Source: Cellulomonas sp. 73-145 (GTDB lineage: Bacteria > Actinomycetota > Actinomycetes > Actinomycetales > Cellulomonadaceae). Taken from it: a stretch of 64,000 bases of DNA. The stretch spans positions 62,001 through 126,000 of the forward strand of contig MKTI01000002.1 in the NCBI GenBank assembly GCA_001898185.1. The letters run 5' to 3'. Under the pieces are notes generated by a model that saw nothing but the letters and a program-made list of their open reading frames with translations, had not been told where the DNA came from and did not search any database. Shown here piece by piece: positions 8,024-16,991 of this stretch (position 1 is the first letter of the stretch; each line of letters starts with the position of its first letter). Both the position numbers and the translations under genes were made by a program.

Positions 8024-11000
8024 TCAGCTGCCCAGCCGCGCCTGCGCGTCGATCGCGGCCTGGATCGCCGCGTCCAGCCGGGACTGCGCTGCGCCGTACG
8101 CCGCGAAGTCGTTCGCCGCGAGCGCCGCCTGACCGTCCTTCATCGCCTGGCTGGCCGCCTGCAGCGCCGACTGCAGGTCGGCGCGCGCCGAGGCGTCACC
8201 ACCCGTGGAGGAGCCGCTCGGCGACGGCGTCGGGCTGGCGCTCGGCGTCGGCGTGCCGGACGGAGCCGGCGACGGGGTGCCGCTGGGGATCGGCGACAGG
8301 CTCGGCGCCCCACCGGACCCGGCGTCACCGGCCTGGGCGCCGGAGTTGCCGCCGAACACCTGGTTCAGCGCCTCGTCCAGCGTCTCGGCGAACCCGATCT
8401 TGTTGCCGAACGACACCAGCACGCGCTGCAGCAGCGGGAACGTGGTGCCGCTCGACGCCTGCACGTACACGGGCTGCACGTAGAGCAGTCCCCCGCCCAC
8501 CGGCAGCGTCAGCAGGTTGCCGCGCAGCACCGACGAGTCGCCGCGGCCCAGGATGTTCAGCTCGTTCGACACGGTGGCGTCCGCCGTGAAGGCCGAGTTG
8601 GCCTGTCCCGGTCCGGGCACCGTCGAGTCGCGCGGCAGCGTCAGCAGCCGCAACGTGCCGTAGTCCGGCGACGGTTTGCCGGCGACGTTGCCTGCCTCGG
8701 CGTCCGCCGCCAGGTATCCCGTCAGCACCTCACGCGCGGTGGAGCCGGCCGGGATGAACGTCGACATCAGCGAGAAGTTCGCCGACTTCTGGTCCGGCAT
8801 CTGCAGGGTCAGGTAGTACGGCGGCTGGTCGACCTTCTCGGTGGTGGTGGTCGGGTCCAGCGGGTTGGCCCAGAAGTCGTTGCCGGAGAAGAACTGCCCG
8901 GCGTCCGTGACGTGGTACTTGGCCAGCAGCGTGCGCTGCACCTTGAACAGGTCCTCCGGGTACCGGATGTGGCTCATCAGCGCACCGCTGATGTCCGACA
9001 TCGGCTTGACCGACGTGGGGAACACCTTCGACCACGCCTTGAGCACCGGGTCCTGCGTGTCCCAGGTGTACAGGTCCACCGACCCGTCGTACGCGTCGAC
9101 CGTCGCCTTCACCGAGTTGCGGATGTAGTTCACCGTCTTCGGCTGCAGCGCCTGCACGTTGGAGCTGGTCTGGGTGACCGAGTCGGTGGTCGCGTCCGAG
9201 AGCGACTGGCTGGCGCTGTACGGGTACTGGTCCGAGGTGGTGTAGCCGTCGATGATCCACTTCACGCGGCCGTCGATCACCGCCGGGTACACCCGGCCGT
9301 CCAGCTCGAGGTAGGGCGCCACCTTGGCCACGCGGTCCCGCGGGTTGCGGTCGTAGAGGATCTGCGACTGCGGGGTGACGCGGTTGGAGAACAGGATCTG
9401 CTCGTCCCCGAACTTGATCGAGTACATGATCTTGTTCCACAGGTTGCCGATGCTCGGCCCCGCGGAGACCGTCTGCGTCGGGAACCGCGTGTTCAGCGAC
9501 CCGGAGCCGCCCGTGTCGTCCGGGTAGTCGAACTCCCACCCCGCGGAGCCGTCGGGACCGCCGACGATCGAGTACGGCGGGGACGTCTCGCCGAAGTAGA
9601 TGCGCGGCTCGTAGGTGCCGATGTCACCGCTCGACGGGATGCCGCCCTCCCAGAACGCCGGCTGACCGTTGGCGCCGCGCGTGTTGCCGTAGGCCGCCAC
9701 CACGCCGTACCCGTGGGTGTACACGGTGGTGTTGTTCACCCAGTTCTTCTGCGAGTCGCTCAGCCCGGCCAGATCGAGCTCGCGGACGGCGATCACGGTG
9801 TCGCGGCTCTGACCGTTGACCGTGTACCGGTCCACCGACAGCGTCTGCGGGAAGTCGTAGAACCCGCGGATCTGCTGCAGCTGCTTGAACGACGGCGACA
9901 CGAGCTGCGGGTCGAGCAGGCGGATCGAGTTGGTCGTCTCGGCGTCGGAGCGCAGCGCGCCCGCCTCCGCGGTCACCTTGGCCGGGTACTCGCTCGTCTT
10001 GACGTCCGTCAGCCCGTACGCCTGCCGCGTCGAGTCGATGTTGCGCTGGATGTACTCCTTCTCGGCGTCCTGCTGGTTGGGCTGCACCTGGAAGCGCTGC
10101 ACGATCGCCGGGTAGATGCCGCCGACGACGATGGCAGACAGGAGCATCAGCGCGACGCCGATGCCCGGCAGCCGCCAGTTGCCGGTGATCGCCGAGTAGA
10201 CGAACGCCGCGGCGACGACGAGGGCGGCGACGGTGAGGATCGCCTTGGACGGCATCACCGCGTGCACGTCGGTGAAGGTCGCGCCGGCGAACTTCTGCCC
10301 GGCGCTGTTCTTCATCAGCAGCGAGTACCGGTCCAGCCAGTAGCTCGCGGCGATCAGCACCAGCAGGACCGCGGCCAGCACCGACAGGTGCACGCGCGCG
10401 GCGCGGGTGGTCCGGTTGCCCTTGGCGGCGGGGCCCAGCCGCAGGCCGCCGTACAGGTAGTGGGTCGCCAGCGCGCCGATGCCGGACAGGATCACCACTG
10501 CCATCAGGAACGACACCGTGAACCGCAGCATCGGCAGCGTGAACATGTAGAAGCCGAGGTCCAGGTGGAACTGCGGGTCGGTCGTGCCGACGCGCTGCGC
10601 GTGCATCGCCAGCTGCACCGTGTCCCAGCGCTGCGCCGCGGCACCGCCGGCGAACAGCCCCAGCAGCACCGGTCCGACCAGCATCACCAGCCGGCGCAGC
10701 GGCTCGATCGCCTCGCGGTACTGGTCGAGGCTGGTCTGCTCGGGCGTCGACGGCGCGTACACCGGACGCGAGTGGTAGGCGAACCGCAGGCTGCCCGCCA
10801 CCGCGACGGCCATGACGGCGAACCCGACGACGAACAGCACGGCCCGGGTGCCCCACTCGGTCCACAGCACCTGCAGGTAGCCGAGCTGGTTGAACCACAG
10901 CGCCTCGGTCCACACGTGCGACAGGATCACGACGACGATCGCGATGCCGGCGAGGATCGCGATGGTCGGCAGCAGCGGCCCGCGTCGACGCCGGGCGGGA

Positions 11001-11032
11001 CGGGGGCGGGGGCGGGGCGGTGAGGCGAACAT
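8024..11032 (-). CDS. UPF0182 family membrane protein
   Basis: 1002 aa. An Arg/Pro-rich N-terminus is followed by about seven transmembrane helices in the first 320 residues (e.g. LLPTIAILAGIAIVVVILSH) and a large extracytoplasmic domain. Orthologue by family and neighbourhood of M. tuberculosis Rv3193c. The last 120 residues are family-atypical: a Gly/Ser/Pro-rich linker with PSGTPSPAPSGTPTPSAS, then a short alanine-rich helix. Function unknown. ATG 11032 is the first start before the basic region; longer upstream frames are poorly coding. Divergent from the PPA1309-family gene with a 121-bp gap that shows no clear operator. Confidence 0.9.
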   Translation of the reverse strand: MFASPPRPRPRPARRRRGPLLPTIAILAGIAIVVVILSHVWTEALWFNQLGYLQVLWTEWGTRAVLFVVGFAVMAVAVAGSLRFAYHSRPVYAPSTPEQTSLDQYREAIEPLRRLVMLVGPVLLGLFAGGAAAQRWDTVQLAMHAQRVGTTDPQFHLDLGFYMFTLPMLRFTVSFLMAVVILSGIGALATHYLYGGLRLGPAAKGNRTTRAARVHLSVLAAVLLVLIAASYWLDRYSLLMKNSAGQKFAGATFTDVHAVMPSKAILTVAALVVAAAFVYSAITGNWRLPGIGVALMLLSAIVVGGIYPAIVQRFQVQPNQQDAEKEYIQRNIDSTRQAYGLTDVKTSEYPAKVTAEAGALRSDAETTNSIRLLDPQLVSPSFKQLQQIRGFYDFPQTLSVDRYTVNGQSRDTVIAVRELDLAGLSDSQKNWVNNTTVYTHGYGVVAAYGNTRGANGQPAFWEGGIPSSGDIGTYEPRIYFGETSPPYSIVGGPDGSAGWEFDYPDDTGGSGSLNTRFPTQTVSAGPSIGNLWNKIMYSIKFGDEQILFSNRVTPQSQILYDRNPRDRVAKVAPYLELDGRVYPAVIDGRVKWIIDGYTTSDQYPYSASQSLSDATTDSVTQTSSNVQALQPKTVNYIRNSVKATVDAYDGSVDLYTWDTQDPVLKAWSKVFPTSVKPMSDISGALMSHIRYPEDLFKVQRTLLAKYHVTDAGQFFSGNDFWANPLDPTTTTEKVDQPPYYLTLQMPDQKSANFSLMSTFIPAGSTAREVLTGYLAADAEAGNVAGKPSPDYGTLRLLTLPRDSTVPGPGQANSAFTADATVSNELNILGRGDSSVLRGNLLTLPVGGGLLYVQPVYVQASSGTTFPLLQRVLVSFGNKIGFAETLDEALNQVFGGNSGAQAGDAGSGGAPSLSPIPSGTPSPAPSGTPTPSASPTPSPSGSSTGGDASARADLQSALQAASQAMKDGQAALAANDFAAYGAAQSRLDAAIQAAIDAQARLGS

Positions 11033-11153
11033 CCGGCGGTGGGTCCTCGTCGTGTGAGCGGTCCGGCCTCCTGGCCGGGTGGCCCACGAAGGGGCCAGCC
11101 GGTGAACGCGCCGGTCGGGGCCCAGGTTCCCACACCGATGCGACGATGAGGCC

Positions 11154-11807
11154 ATGGCGGACGCACACCAGGCAGCGGGCGACGCGCCCGACGAGACACC
11201 GGCCCCGAGCGGCGCTCCCGCGACCGACGCAACGGCAGGAGACGACGACGCCACGACGAGCGGCGCAGGCTCCGTCGCGGCCCGTACCGCGCTGACCGCC
11301 GCGGTCCGGGAGATCGAGCTGCACGTCGCCCGCGCGGGCTGGGACGCACCCGTCCGGGTGTTCGCCCTGGTGCGCACCCAGCAGGCGCTCGCCACCGAAC
11401 CGACGCTCGCCGAGCAGCTGGAGCCGGACGTGCTCGCCGCCGCCCGCACCAACCCCTGGCACCTGACCTCCGTCGAGCAGGAGGGCCTGCCGGCCGCGGA
11501 GGACGTCGAGCAGCTGCTGGGCCAGCTGTCCTGGCCGTCGACGGTGGACGGTGCGGCGCTCACGGTGGAGCGCGTGGTGCTCCCGCCGGCCGCCGAGGCG
11601 CAGATGCCGGCCGACCCGGACGCGGCGGTCGCCTACCTGATGAGCCACCCGGACCGGCAGGACGTGCGGATCGCCGTCGGCGTGCTGCGCGACGGTGCCG
11701 CATGGTGCGCCGTCCGCACCCGCGCGCACGACTCCGACGACCAGGTGGGCGGCGGTCCCGACGTGGTCCCCGGCCTGGTCGCGGCGCTGCGCTCGACGCT
11801 CGACTGA
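11154..11807 (+). CDS. PPA1309 family protein
   Basis: 217 aa, soluble, alanine- and acid-rich N-terminus of about 45 residues, then the conserved core (AVREIELHVARAGWDAPVRV, NPWHLTSVEQE, AEAQMPADPDAAVAYLMSHP, GVLRDGAAWCAVRTR). The family is restricted to actinobacteria and sits beside the UPF0182 and PDZ/Lon genes in this conserved block; no biochemical role is known. Ends 4 bp from the convergent protease gene. A GACGAT element 6 nt upstream of the ATG could make it leaderless, though it departs from TANNNT. Confidence 0.85.
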   Translation: MADAHQAAGDAPDETPAPSGAPATDATAGDDDATTSGAGSVAARTALTAAVREIELHVARAGWDAPVRVFALVRTQQALATEPTLAEQLEPDVLAAARTNPWHLTSVEQEGLPAAEDVEQLLGQLSWPSTVDGAALTVERVVLPPAAEAQMPADPDAAVAYLMSHPDRQDVRIAVGVLRDGAAWCAVRTRAHDSDDQVGGGPDVVPGLVAALRSTLD

Positions 11808-11811
11808 CGCG

Positions 11812-12945
11812 TCAGCGCGTGCAGGTGGGCAACGAGCCGCCCGCGCCCTTGCCGATCGCGGTCATCGCCGCCACCGCGTCCGACAGCGTCGCCACCTTGA
11901 CCACGTGCAGGCCTGCGGGGACGTGACCCACCACCTCGTCGCAGTTCGACGCCGGTGCCAGGAACCAGTCGGCACCGTCGCGCCGGGCGCCCACCAGCTT
12001 CTGCTGGATGCCGCCGATCGGCCCGACCTCCCCGGTGACGTCCATCGTCCCGGTGCCGGCGATCTTGGCGCCGTTCGCCTCGTCGGCCGGGGTCAGCTTG
12101 TCGACGATGCCGAGGGCGAACATCGTCCCCGCGCTCGGCCCGCCGATCCCGTCGATGCTGATGTCCACCTTGACGGGGAACGTGAACGTCGGGTCGATCA
12201 TCACCCCGATCAGCGCGCGGCCGTCGGGGCGCTTCGACGTCACGATCGGCACCTGCTGGTCGGCACCGTCGCGCCGCACCGTCAGCGTGACCGTGCTCCC
12301 GGGTGTCACGGCCTCGAGCTTGCGCACCAGCGTCTGGTAGTCCGGCAGCGTCGTGCTGTCCAGCTGCTCCAGCACGTCGCCCTTGTGCAGCTTGGTCGCG
12401 GCGTCGGTGCCGTCCTGCGTGCCGGCGACGGTCAGCGTCGCCGGGACGGTGTAGCCCAGCTGCGTCAGCGCCGCGACCGTCGCGTTCTCCTGCGAGCTGG
12501 TCATCTCCTGGGAGTTGGCCGCGTCGATCTGCTGCTGCGTCTGCCCCTTGGGGACCACCGCCTCGGCCGGGTCGACGACGGAGGTCGGGTCGAACCAGCC
12601 GCGCAGCACTCCTGCCAGGGACGACGGGTACCCCGGCCCCCCAGTGCCGGACACGGTGGTCAGCCGCAGCTGACCGGTGGACGGGTACGTCTGGGCGCCG
12701 GAGATCCGGATCAGCGGCGTGCCGTTCTGGGAGCCCAGCACGTCGCGCGTCGGTCCCGGGCTGGTCACGGCGTACGGGACCGGGATCACCACGGCGACGG
12801 CGATCAGCACGGCCGTCAGCAGCATGCCGCCGGACAGCAGCACGGAGCGCGGGTCGACCGGTCGGCGCGGCTCGACGGCCGCCGCCGCACCCTCGTCGGG
12901 TGCCGGCGCGATCTCGTCGGGACGGGGCTCGGGGCTGGCGAACAC
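11812..12945 (-). CDS. membrane-anchored PDZ / Lon-like (S16) serine protease, YlbL family
   Basis: 377 aa. A short cytoplasmic N-terminus, one transmembrane helix (residues about 35-60, LLTAVLIAVAVVIPVPYAV), an extracytoplasmic PDZ domain (HKGDVLEQLDSTTL) and a C-terminal Lon proteolytic domain. The Ser-Lys dyad is intact: catalytic Ser in GIGGPSAGTMFALGI and Lys in GPIGGIQQKLVGA. There is no AAA ATPase, so it is an ATP-independent relative of Lon acting outside the membrane. GTG 12945 is chosen because homologues start shortly before the helix. Corresponds by neighbourhood to Rv3194c. Confidence 0.9.
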   Translation of the reverse strand: MFASPEPRPDEIAPAPDEGAAAAVEPRRPVDPRSVLLSGGMLLTAVLIAVAVVIPVPYAVTSPGPTRDVLGSQNGTPLIRISGAQTYPSTGQLRLTTVSGTGGPGYPSSLAGVLRGWFDPTSVVDPAEAVVPKGQTQQQIDAANSQEMTSSQENATVAALTQLGYTVPATLTVAGTQDGTDAATKLHKGDVLEQLDSTTLPDYQTLVRKLEAVTPGSTVTLTVRRDGADQQVPIVTSKRPDGRALIGVMIDPTFTFPVKVDISIDGIGGPSAGTMFALGIVDKLTPADEANGAKIAGTGTMDVTGEVGPIGGIQQKLVGARRDGADWFLAPASNCDEVVGHVPAGLHVVKVATLSDAVAAMTAIGKGAGGSLPTCTR

Positions 12946-13196
12946 CCGCCGATCATCGCGCACGCGTCTGGGACCGCGCGTACCGACGGGCGCCACCGCC
13001 CGACCGCGGGACGGGCGCCGGTGACGCGGCGCTGCGCCGTGAGCGAACCCGCTGCTCCAGGCGGTGCCGGCCCTCGTTCGGCCGCGACGGCGGCGGTTAC
13101 CGTGGAGCCGCGACCCCACGACGGCGGCCGCACCGACCGCGACCGGCGGACGCAGGTGCGCGCGACGCGTCGGCCGCCGACCGTCCAGGAGGACCC

Positions 13197-14669
13197 ATGA
13201 GCCCGCAGACGCCGGACCCCGCCGTGCCCGGTGAGCAGCCCGACTGGGAGCAGGTGCTCCGCTCGATGCTGGGCCCGGCCGCCGACGAGGCGATCGCCCA
13301 GCTGCGCGCGGCGGGTATCGACCCCGCCGCGATGGCCTCGGGGGCGGGCCTGCCCCAGGACCCCGCCGCCCTGCAGCAGGTGTTCAGCCAGGTGCAGCGG
13401 ATGTTCGCCGAGTCCGGTGACGAGCCGGTCAACTGGTCGATGGCCCACGAGCTGGCCCGCCAGCAGGCCTCCCTGGGCGGCGACCCGTCCGTCAGCCGTG
13501 CCGAGACCGACCAGGTCGCCCAGGCGTTCTCGGTGGCCGAGCTGTGGCTCGATGCCGCCACCGACCTGCCGCCCACGGGGGCGACGGGCCGCGCGTGGAG
13601 CCGCGCGGAGTGGGTCGAGGCGACGCTGCCGACGTGGCGCACCCTGACGGAACCCGTCGCGTCCTCCCTGTCCACCGCGCTGGTGCAGGCGCTCGGCTCG
13701 TCGCTGCCGGAGGGTTTCGCCGAGGAGCTCGGGGCGCCGGGCGGACCCGGCGGGGCGTTCGGCGGCCTGCCCCCGGCCGCGCTGAGCGGCCTGCTCGGCG
13801 ACGGCACCGGTGGGCCGATCGACATGGGTCAGCTGCTGCGGCGCCTCGGGTCGGCGGTGTTCGGCCTCCAGGTCGGTCAGGCCTCCGGCACCCTGTCCCG
13901 CGAGGTGTTCGGCGCCACGGACATCGGCCTGCCCCTGCTCGAGCAGCCCGTGCCCGTGCTGGTGCCGCACAACGTGGCGGAGTTCGGTGAGGGCCTCGAG
14001 GTGCCGGCCGACGAGGTACGCCTGTTCCTGGCGCTGCGCGAGGCGGCGGCGACGCGCCTGTTCACGCACGTCCCCTGGCTGCGCGCGCACCTGTTCGGCC
14101 TGGTCGAGGCCTATGCGCGCGGCATCGCCATCGACGCCGACGAGCTCGGCGAGGCGGTCCGTTCGGTGGACCCGACCGACCCGCAGGCGCTGCAGGAGGC
14201 GCTGACCGGCGGCATCTTCGTCCCGCAGAACACCCCCGAGCAGGCCGCCGCCCTCGAGCGCCTCGAGACCTCGCTGGCGCTGGTCGAGGGCTGGGTCGAC
14301 GAGGTGACGGCCCAGGCCGCCCTCCCCCACCTGCCGCACGCGGTCCCGCTGCGGGAGATGCTGCGTCGCCGACGCGCGTCCGGCGGACCGGCCGAGCAGA
14401 CGTTCGCCAGCCTCGTCGGCCTCGAGCTGCGCCCCCGACGGCTGCGCGACGCCGCCACCCTGTGGGCGGCCATCGACGCAGAGCGCGGCCAGTCGGGGCG
14501 CGACGCCGTCTGGCAGCACCCCGACCTGATGCCCACCACGGCGGACCTGGACGACCCGTCCGGCTACGCCGCCCGCCGGCAGGCCGCGATCGACGAGGGC
14601 GCGGAGCTGGACCGGGCGCTGGCCGAGATCCTGGGTGAGGAGCCGCCGAAGGACGACGAGCAGAGCTGA
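13197..14669 (+). CDS. zinc-dependent metalloprotease-like protein (DUF2342 / zincin family)
   Basis: 490 aa. Start ATG 13197 has an ideal AGGAGG four bases upstream. The N-terminus (DWEQVLRSMLGPAADEAI) and the core (GQLLRRLGSAVFGLQVGQA, GLPLLEQPVPVLVPHNVAEF) match the actinobacterial DUF2342 proteins predicted to be zincins, orthologous in position to Rv3195. The segment I would expect to hold the metal motif reads LREAAATRLFTHVPWLRAHL; homologues as I remember them have a His after EAA, so catalytic competence is uncertain. Cytoplasmic, no signal peptide. Its partner in the block is the PDZ/Lon-like protease on the opposite strand. Confidence 0.85.
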   Translation: MSPQTPDPAVPGEQPDWEQVLRSMLGPAADEAIAQLRAAGIDPAAMASGAGLPQDPAALQQVFSQVQRMFAESGDEPVNWSMAHELARQQASLGGDPSVSRAETDQVAQAFSVAELWLDAATDLPPTGATGRAWSRAEWVEATLPTWRTLTEPVASSLSTALVQALGSSLPEGFAEELGAPGGPGGAFGGLPPAALSGLLGDGTGGPIDMGQLLRRLGSAVFGLQVGQASGTLSREVFGATDIGLPLLEQPVPVLVPHNVAEFGEGLEVPADEVRLFLALREAAATRLFTHVPWLRAHLFGLVEAYARGIAIDADELGEAVRSVDPTDPQALQEALTGGIFVPQNTPEQAAALERLETSLALVEGWVDEVTAQAALPHLPHAVPLREMLRRRRASGGPAEQTFASLVGLELRPRRLRDAATLWAAIDAERGQSGRDAVWQHPDLMPTTADLDDPSGYAARRQAAIDEGAELDRALAEILGEEPPKDDEQS

Positions 14670-14754
14670 CCTGCTCGCACGGCGTCACCGACCGGGCGGC
14701 ACCCCTGGCTGGGCGGCGCCACGTCAGGACGTCCGCCGGGTCGGCGGTCCCGGT

Positions 14755-15381
14755 TCAGGCCGGTCGACCGTCCTCCTCGACGTCGTCGTCCACCCCGTCC
14801 GGCCCGTCGTCCGGCGCATCGTCGTGCGACCACGGCCCGGTCGGCGACGGCACGGCCGCGGGCCGCACGCCCTCCCGGTCCACGGCGTGCGCGTACCCCT
14901 CGAGGAAGCCGCGCGCCCTCTCGGTGTGCGGGTAGCGCTCCAGCTCGGCCCAGAACTCGGGACCGTGCCCGGGGTGCAGCAGGTGCGTCAGCTCGTGCAG
15001 CAGCACGTAGTCCGTCACCCACCGCGGCATGCCGCGGATGCGGTCCGAGATGCGGATGGTGCCGTCTGTCGGCGTGCACGACCCCCAGCGGCGCCCCTGC
15101 TGGGTGGACCACCGGACCGACGACGGCACCGCGCGGCCGCCGAGGTACCGCGCCGACAGGTCCGCCGCGCGGGACAGCAGCTCGTCGTCGGACGGCCGGC
15201 GCCGCTTCTCCTGCGCCGCCAGCCGGGCCACCATCCGGCCCACCCACTCGGCCTCCTGCGCCCGGGTGAACCGGGCCGGGATGGCGACGATGGTGCGGCC
15301 GTCCTCCCGCCACGCCGTCACCGTCCGGGCACGGCGGCGCGAGCGGCGGACCTCGACCGACGGGTCGTGCGCGGGCGGCAC
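14755..15381 (-). CDS. YgjP-like (M48/DUF45) metallopeptidase
   Basis: 208 aa. Contains HELTHLLHPGH (about residues 129-139), the HExxH zinc motif with the third His six residues on, plus the upstream family hallmark WGSCTPTDGTIRIS. N-terminal part EVRRSRRRARTV then RTIVAIPARFT is typical. The C-terminal 40 residues are acidic low-complexity (DDAPDDGPDGVDDD). GTG 15381 is preferred over the longer frame (to 15456) because TACGGT lies 7 nt upstream and homologues begin near EVRRS. Cytoplasmic; substrates unknown. Confidence 0.87.
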   Translation of the reverse strand: MPPAHDPSVEVRRSRRRARTVTAWREDGRTIVAIPARFTRAQEAEWVGRMVARLAAQEKRRRPSDDELLSRAADLSARYLGGRAVPSSVRWSTQQGRRWGSCTPTDGTIRISDRIRGMPRWVTDYVLLHELTHLLHPGHGPEFWAELERYPHTERARGFLEGYAHAVDREGVRPAAVPSPTGPWSHDDAPDDGPDGVDDDVEEDGRPA

Positions 15382-15388
15382 AGGCCGC

Positions 15389-15394
15389 ACCGTA
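15389..15394 (-). promoter_or_regulatory. -10 element for leaderless YgjP-like gene
   Basis: TACGGT on the minus strand, 7 nt before GTG 15381; no ribosome-binding site precedes that codon. Confidence 0.45.
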
Positions 15395-15475
15395 GCGCGG
15401 CGCGGCGACACCACGGCAGATCCCAGGTGCGACAGGCGGCCGCGCAGGCTCCGCACGCACGGAGCGCCTGGCCAC

Positions 15476-15481
15476 TACTGT
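15476..15481 (+). promoter_or_regulatory. probable -10 element of the DUF5679 gene
   Basis: TACTGT, which would give a transcript start near 15489 and a leader of roughly 75 nt carrying the GAGGAGGGA ribosome-binding site. Confidence 0.35.
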
Positions 15482-15565
15482 GAGCGCGGGCGCGCCGGCA
15501 CGGCGCCGACCCTGTCGCCGGCCGGCATGCTCCGGTCGGGCGAACCACACCGAGGAGGGACCTGA

Positions 15566-15724
15566 ATGGCCGAGACGTACGCGGGTGAGTTCTACTGCGT
15601 GAAGTGCAAGGAGAAGCGGCAGGCGGAGGGCGACGTCGTCGTCTCCGAGTCCGGTCGCAAGATGGCCAAGGCCATCTGCCCGGTCTGCGGCACCAAGCTG
15701 AACCGGATCCTGGGCAAGGCCTGA
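15566..15724 (+). CDS. small zinc-ribbon protein (DUF5679)
   Basis: 52 aa. Two CxxC knuckles, FYCVKCKEKR and AICPVCGTKLNRILGK, form a treble-clef or ribbon zinc site; the basic remainder would suit nucleic-acid or ribosome binding. Good ribosome-binding site (GAGGAGG, 7 nt before ATG). Proteins of this size and pattern are widespread in actinobacteria, with no known function. It ends in a strong terminator, so it is probably monocistronic and well expressed. Confidence 0.85.
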   Translation: MAETYAGEFYCVKCKEKRQAEGDVVVSESGRKMAKAICPVCGTKLNRILGKA

Positions 15725-15739
15725 CCCTCACGTCCCGAG

Positions 15740-15777
15740 CGAAGGGCACCGTCACCACCGGGTGACGGTGCCCTTCG
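15740..15777 (+). terminator. intrinsic terminator of the DUF5679 gene
   Basis: A perfect 17-bp stem (15740-15756 with 15761-15777) with a 4-nt loop, 15 bp after the stop codon. Confidence 0.8.
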
Positions 15778-15824
15778 TCGTCCCCGGCCCCTTCGTCGTC
15801 CTCGGCCCCTTCGTCGTCCCCGGC
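15771..15824 (+). repeat. 18-bp tandem repeat, three copies, grown from the terminator arm
   Basis: Units 15771-15788, 15789-15806 and 15807-15824 differ by a single base. The first unit begins inside the descending arm of the preceding terminator, so the array looks like slippage copies of the terminator edge. Confidence 0.85.
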
Positions 15825-15917
15825 CCTGCGGACGGCCGTCGGCCCTGTGGACGGTCCGCGGTCCGGTGCCGGCCCCGCCTGGCACAGTGGCCGCCCGACG
15901 GCGGACGAGGAGGGACC

Positions 15918-16922
15918 ATGAGGCTGCGGCCCGGGCTGCGCGTGCTGACCCGCACGAACGGTGAGGTCCAGGTCGGTACCGACCCGCGGTGGGCGGTTCG
16001 CCTCGACGGGTTGACCGAGCGGGAGACCGCCGCCGTGCTGGCGCTCGGCGCCGGCGCCGACTCCGACCAGCTGGCCGCAGGCACGGGAGCGCGGCTCGCC
16101 CAGCTCGCGACGCTGCTGCGCGACGCCGGCCTGGCGGCGCCGGACCGCCGCTCGCCCGCCGTCCTCGGCCCCGCCGCAGCCGATGCGACCGTGTGCGGGC
16201 TGCTGCGACCGGACGGCGACGGCGCCCGGGTGGTCGACGCGAGGCGGGCCGCCGTCGTCGGCGTGGTCGGGCTGGGGCCGATCGGCCTGGCGACGGCAGG
16301 GACGCTGGCGGCCGCCGGGGTCGGGACCGTCCTGGTCGACGACGCGAGCCCGGTGCGCTCGGTGGACGTCGGCGTGTGCGGCTACCGGTGGTCCGACGTC
16401 GGGTCGGTGCGGGAGCGGGCCGCGGCCCGCGTGCTGCGGGACATCGCGCCGGACGTCCGCACCGACTCCTCCGCCGAGCCGGACGTGGTGGTCGTCGTCG
16501 AGCACGGCGCCGCGGATCCCGCCCGCACCGAGCTGCTGCTCGGCACTGGCACGGTGCACCTGCCCGTGCTGGTGCGCGAGGCGGACGCCGTCGTCGGGCC
16601 CCTCGTCGTGCCGGGTACCGGACCCTGCCTGCGGTGCCTGGACCTGCACCGCGCCGACGCCGACCCCTGCTGGCCGCGGATCGTCGCCCAGCTGGTCGGT
16701 GCACCGCCCGCCGCCGAGGTCGGTGCGATGGCCGTCGTCTGCGCCGGGCTCGCCGCCGCCGCGGTGCTCCGTGCGGTCGACGACCCGCCGGCACGCACGC
16801 GGCTGCGGACCGGCGCGACGTTCGAGGTCGGTCTCCCGGACGTCCTGCCCCGGACACGCACGTGGGAGGTGCACCCGGACTGCGGGTGCACCTCCCACGG
16901 TGCTGCTGCCGTCGCCGGCTGA
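15918..16922 (+). CDS. ThiF/E1-like protein (adenylyltransferase fold)
   Basis: 334 aa. About 110 N-terminal residues unlike the catalytic core are followed by a Rossmann nucleotide-binding motif (VVGLGPIGLATAGTL) and the E1-like beta-strand DDASPV. Four Cys could bind zinc: Cys237 and Cys240 (CLRC) and Cys322 and Cys324 (HPDCGC). Family members activate C-terminal carboxylates or serve as precursor-binding partners in peptide modification. No partner peptide, sulfur carrier or cyclodehydratase gene is adjacent. Start ATG 15918 follows GAGGAGGGA. The last 60 bases contain a perfect hairpin (separate entry). Confidence 0.8.
   Translation: MRLRPGLRVLTRTNGEVQVGTDPRWAVRLDGLTERETAAVLALGAGADSDQLAAGTGARLAQLATLLRDAGLAAPDRRSPAVLGPAAADATVCGLLRPDGDGARVVDARRAAVVGVVGLGPIGLATAGTLAAAGVGTVLVDDASPVRSVDVGVCGYRWSDVGSVRERAAARVLRDIAPDVRTDSSAEPDVVVVVEHGAADPARTELLLGTGTVHLPVLVREADAVVGPLVVPGTGPCLRCLDLHRADADPCWPRIVAQLVGAPPAAEVGAMAVVCAGLAAAAVLRAVDDPPARTRLRTGATFEVGLPDVLPRTRTWEVHPDCGCTSHGAAAVAG
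16861..16899. terminator. perfect 16-bp hairpin inside the ThiF-like coding end
   Basis: Arms 16861-16876 and 16884-16899 with a 7-nt loop, 23 nt before the stop. It encodes the conserved HPDCGC segment and is strong enough to act as a terminator for this gene and for whiB7, which converges on it. Confidence 0.65.
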
Positions 16923-16991
16923 GCGCCCCCTGCGCCCCCAGCCATCCCGTCCGCGAGAAGCCCGGTGCGAGGCCGGCACGCGGAGCCGGGG

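Noticed and set aside
8912-11023. Long plus-strand open frame opposite the UPF0182 gene
   Set aside because: It is the antisense shadow of a clearly coding gene; its translation is Arg/His/Val-rich without any domain, as expected for reverse frames in GC-rich DNA.
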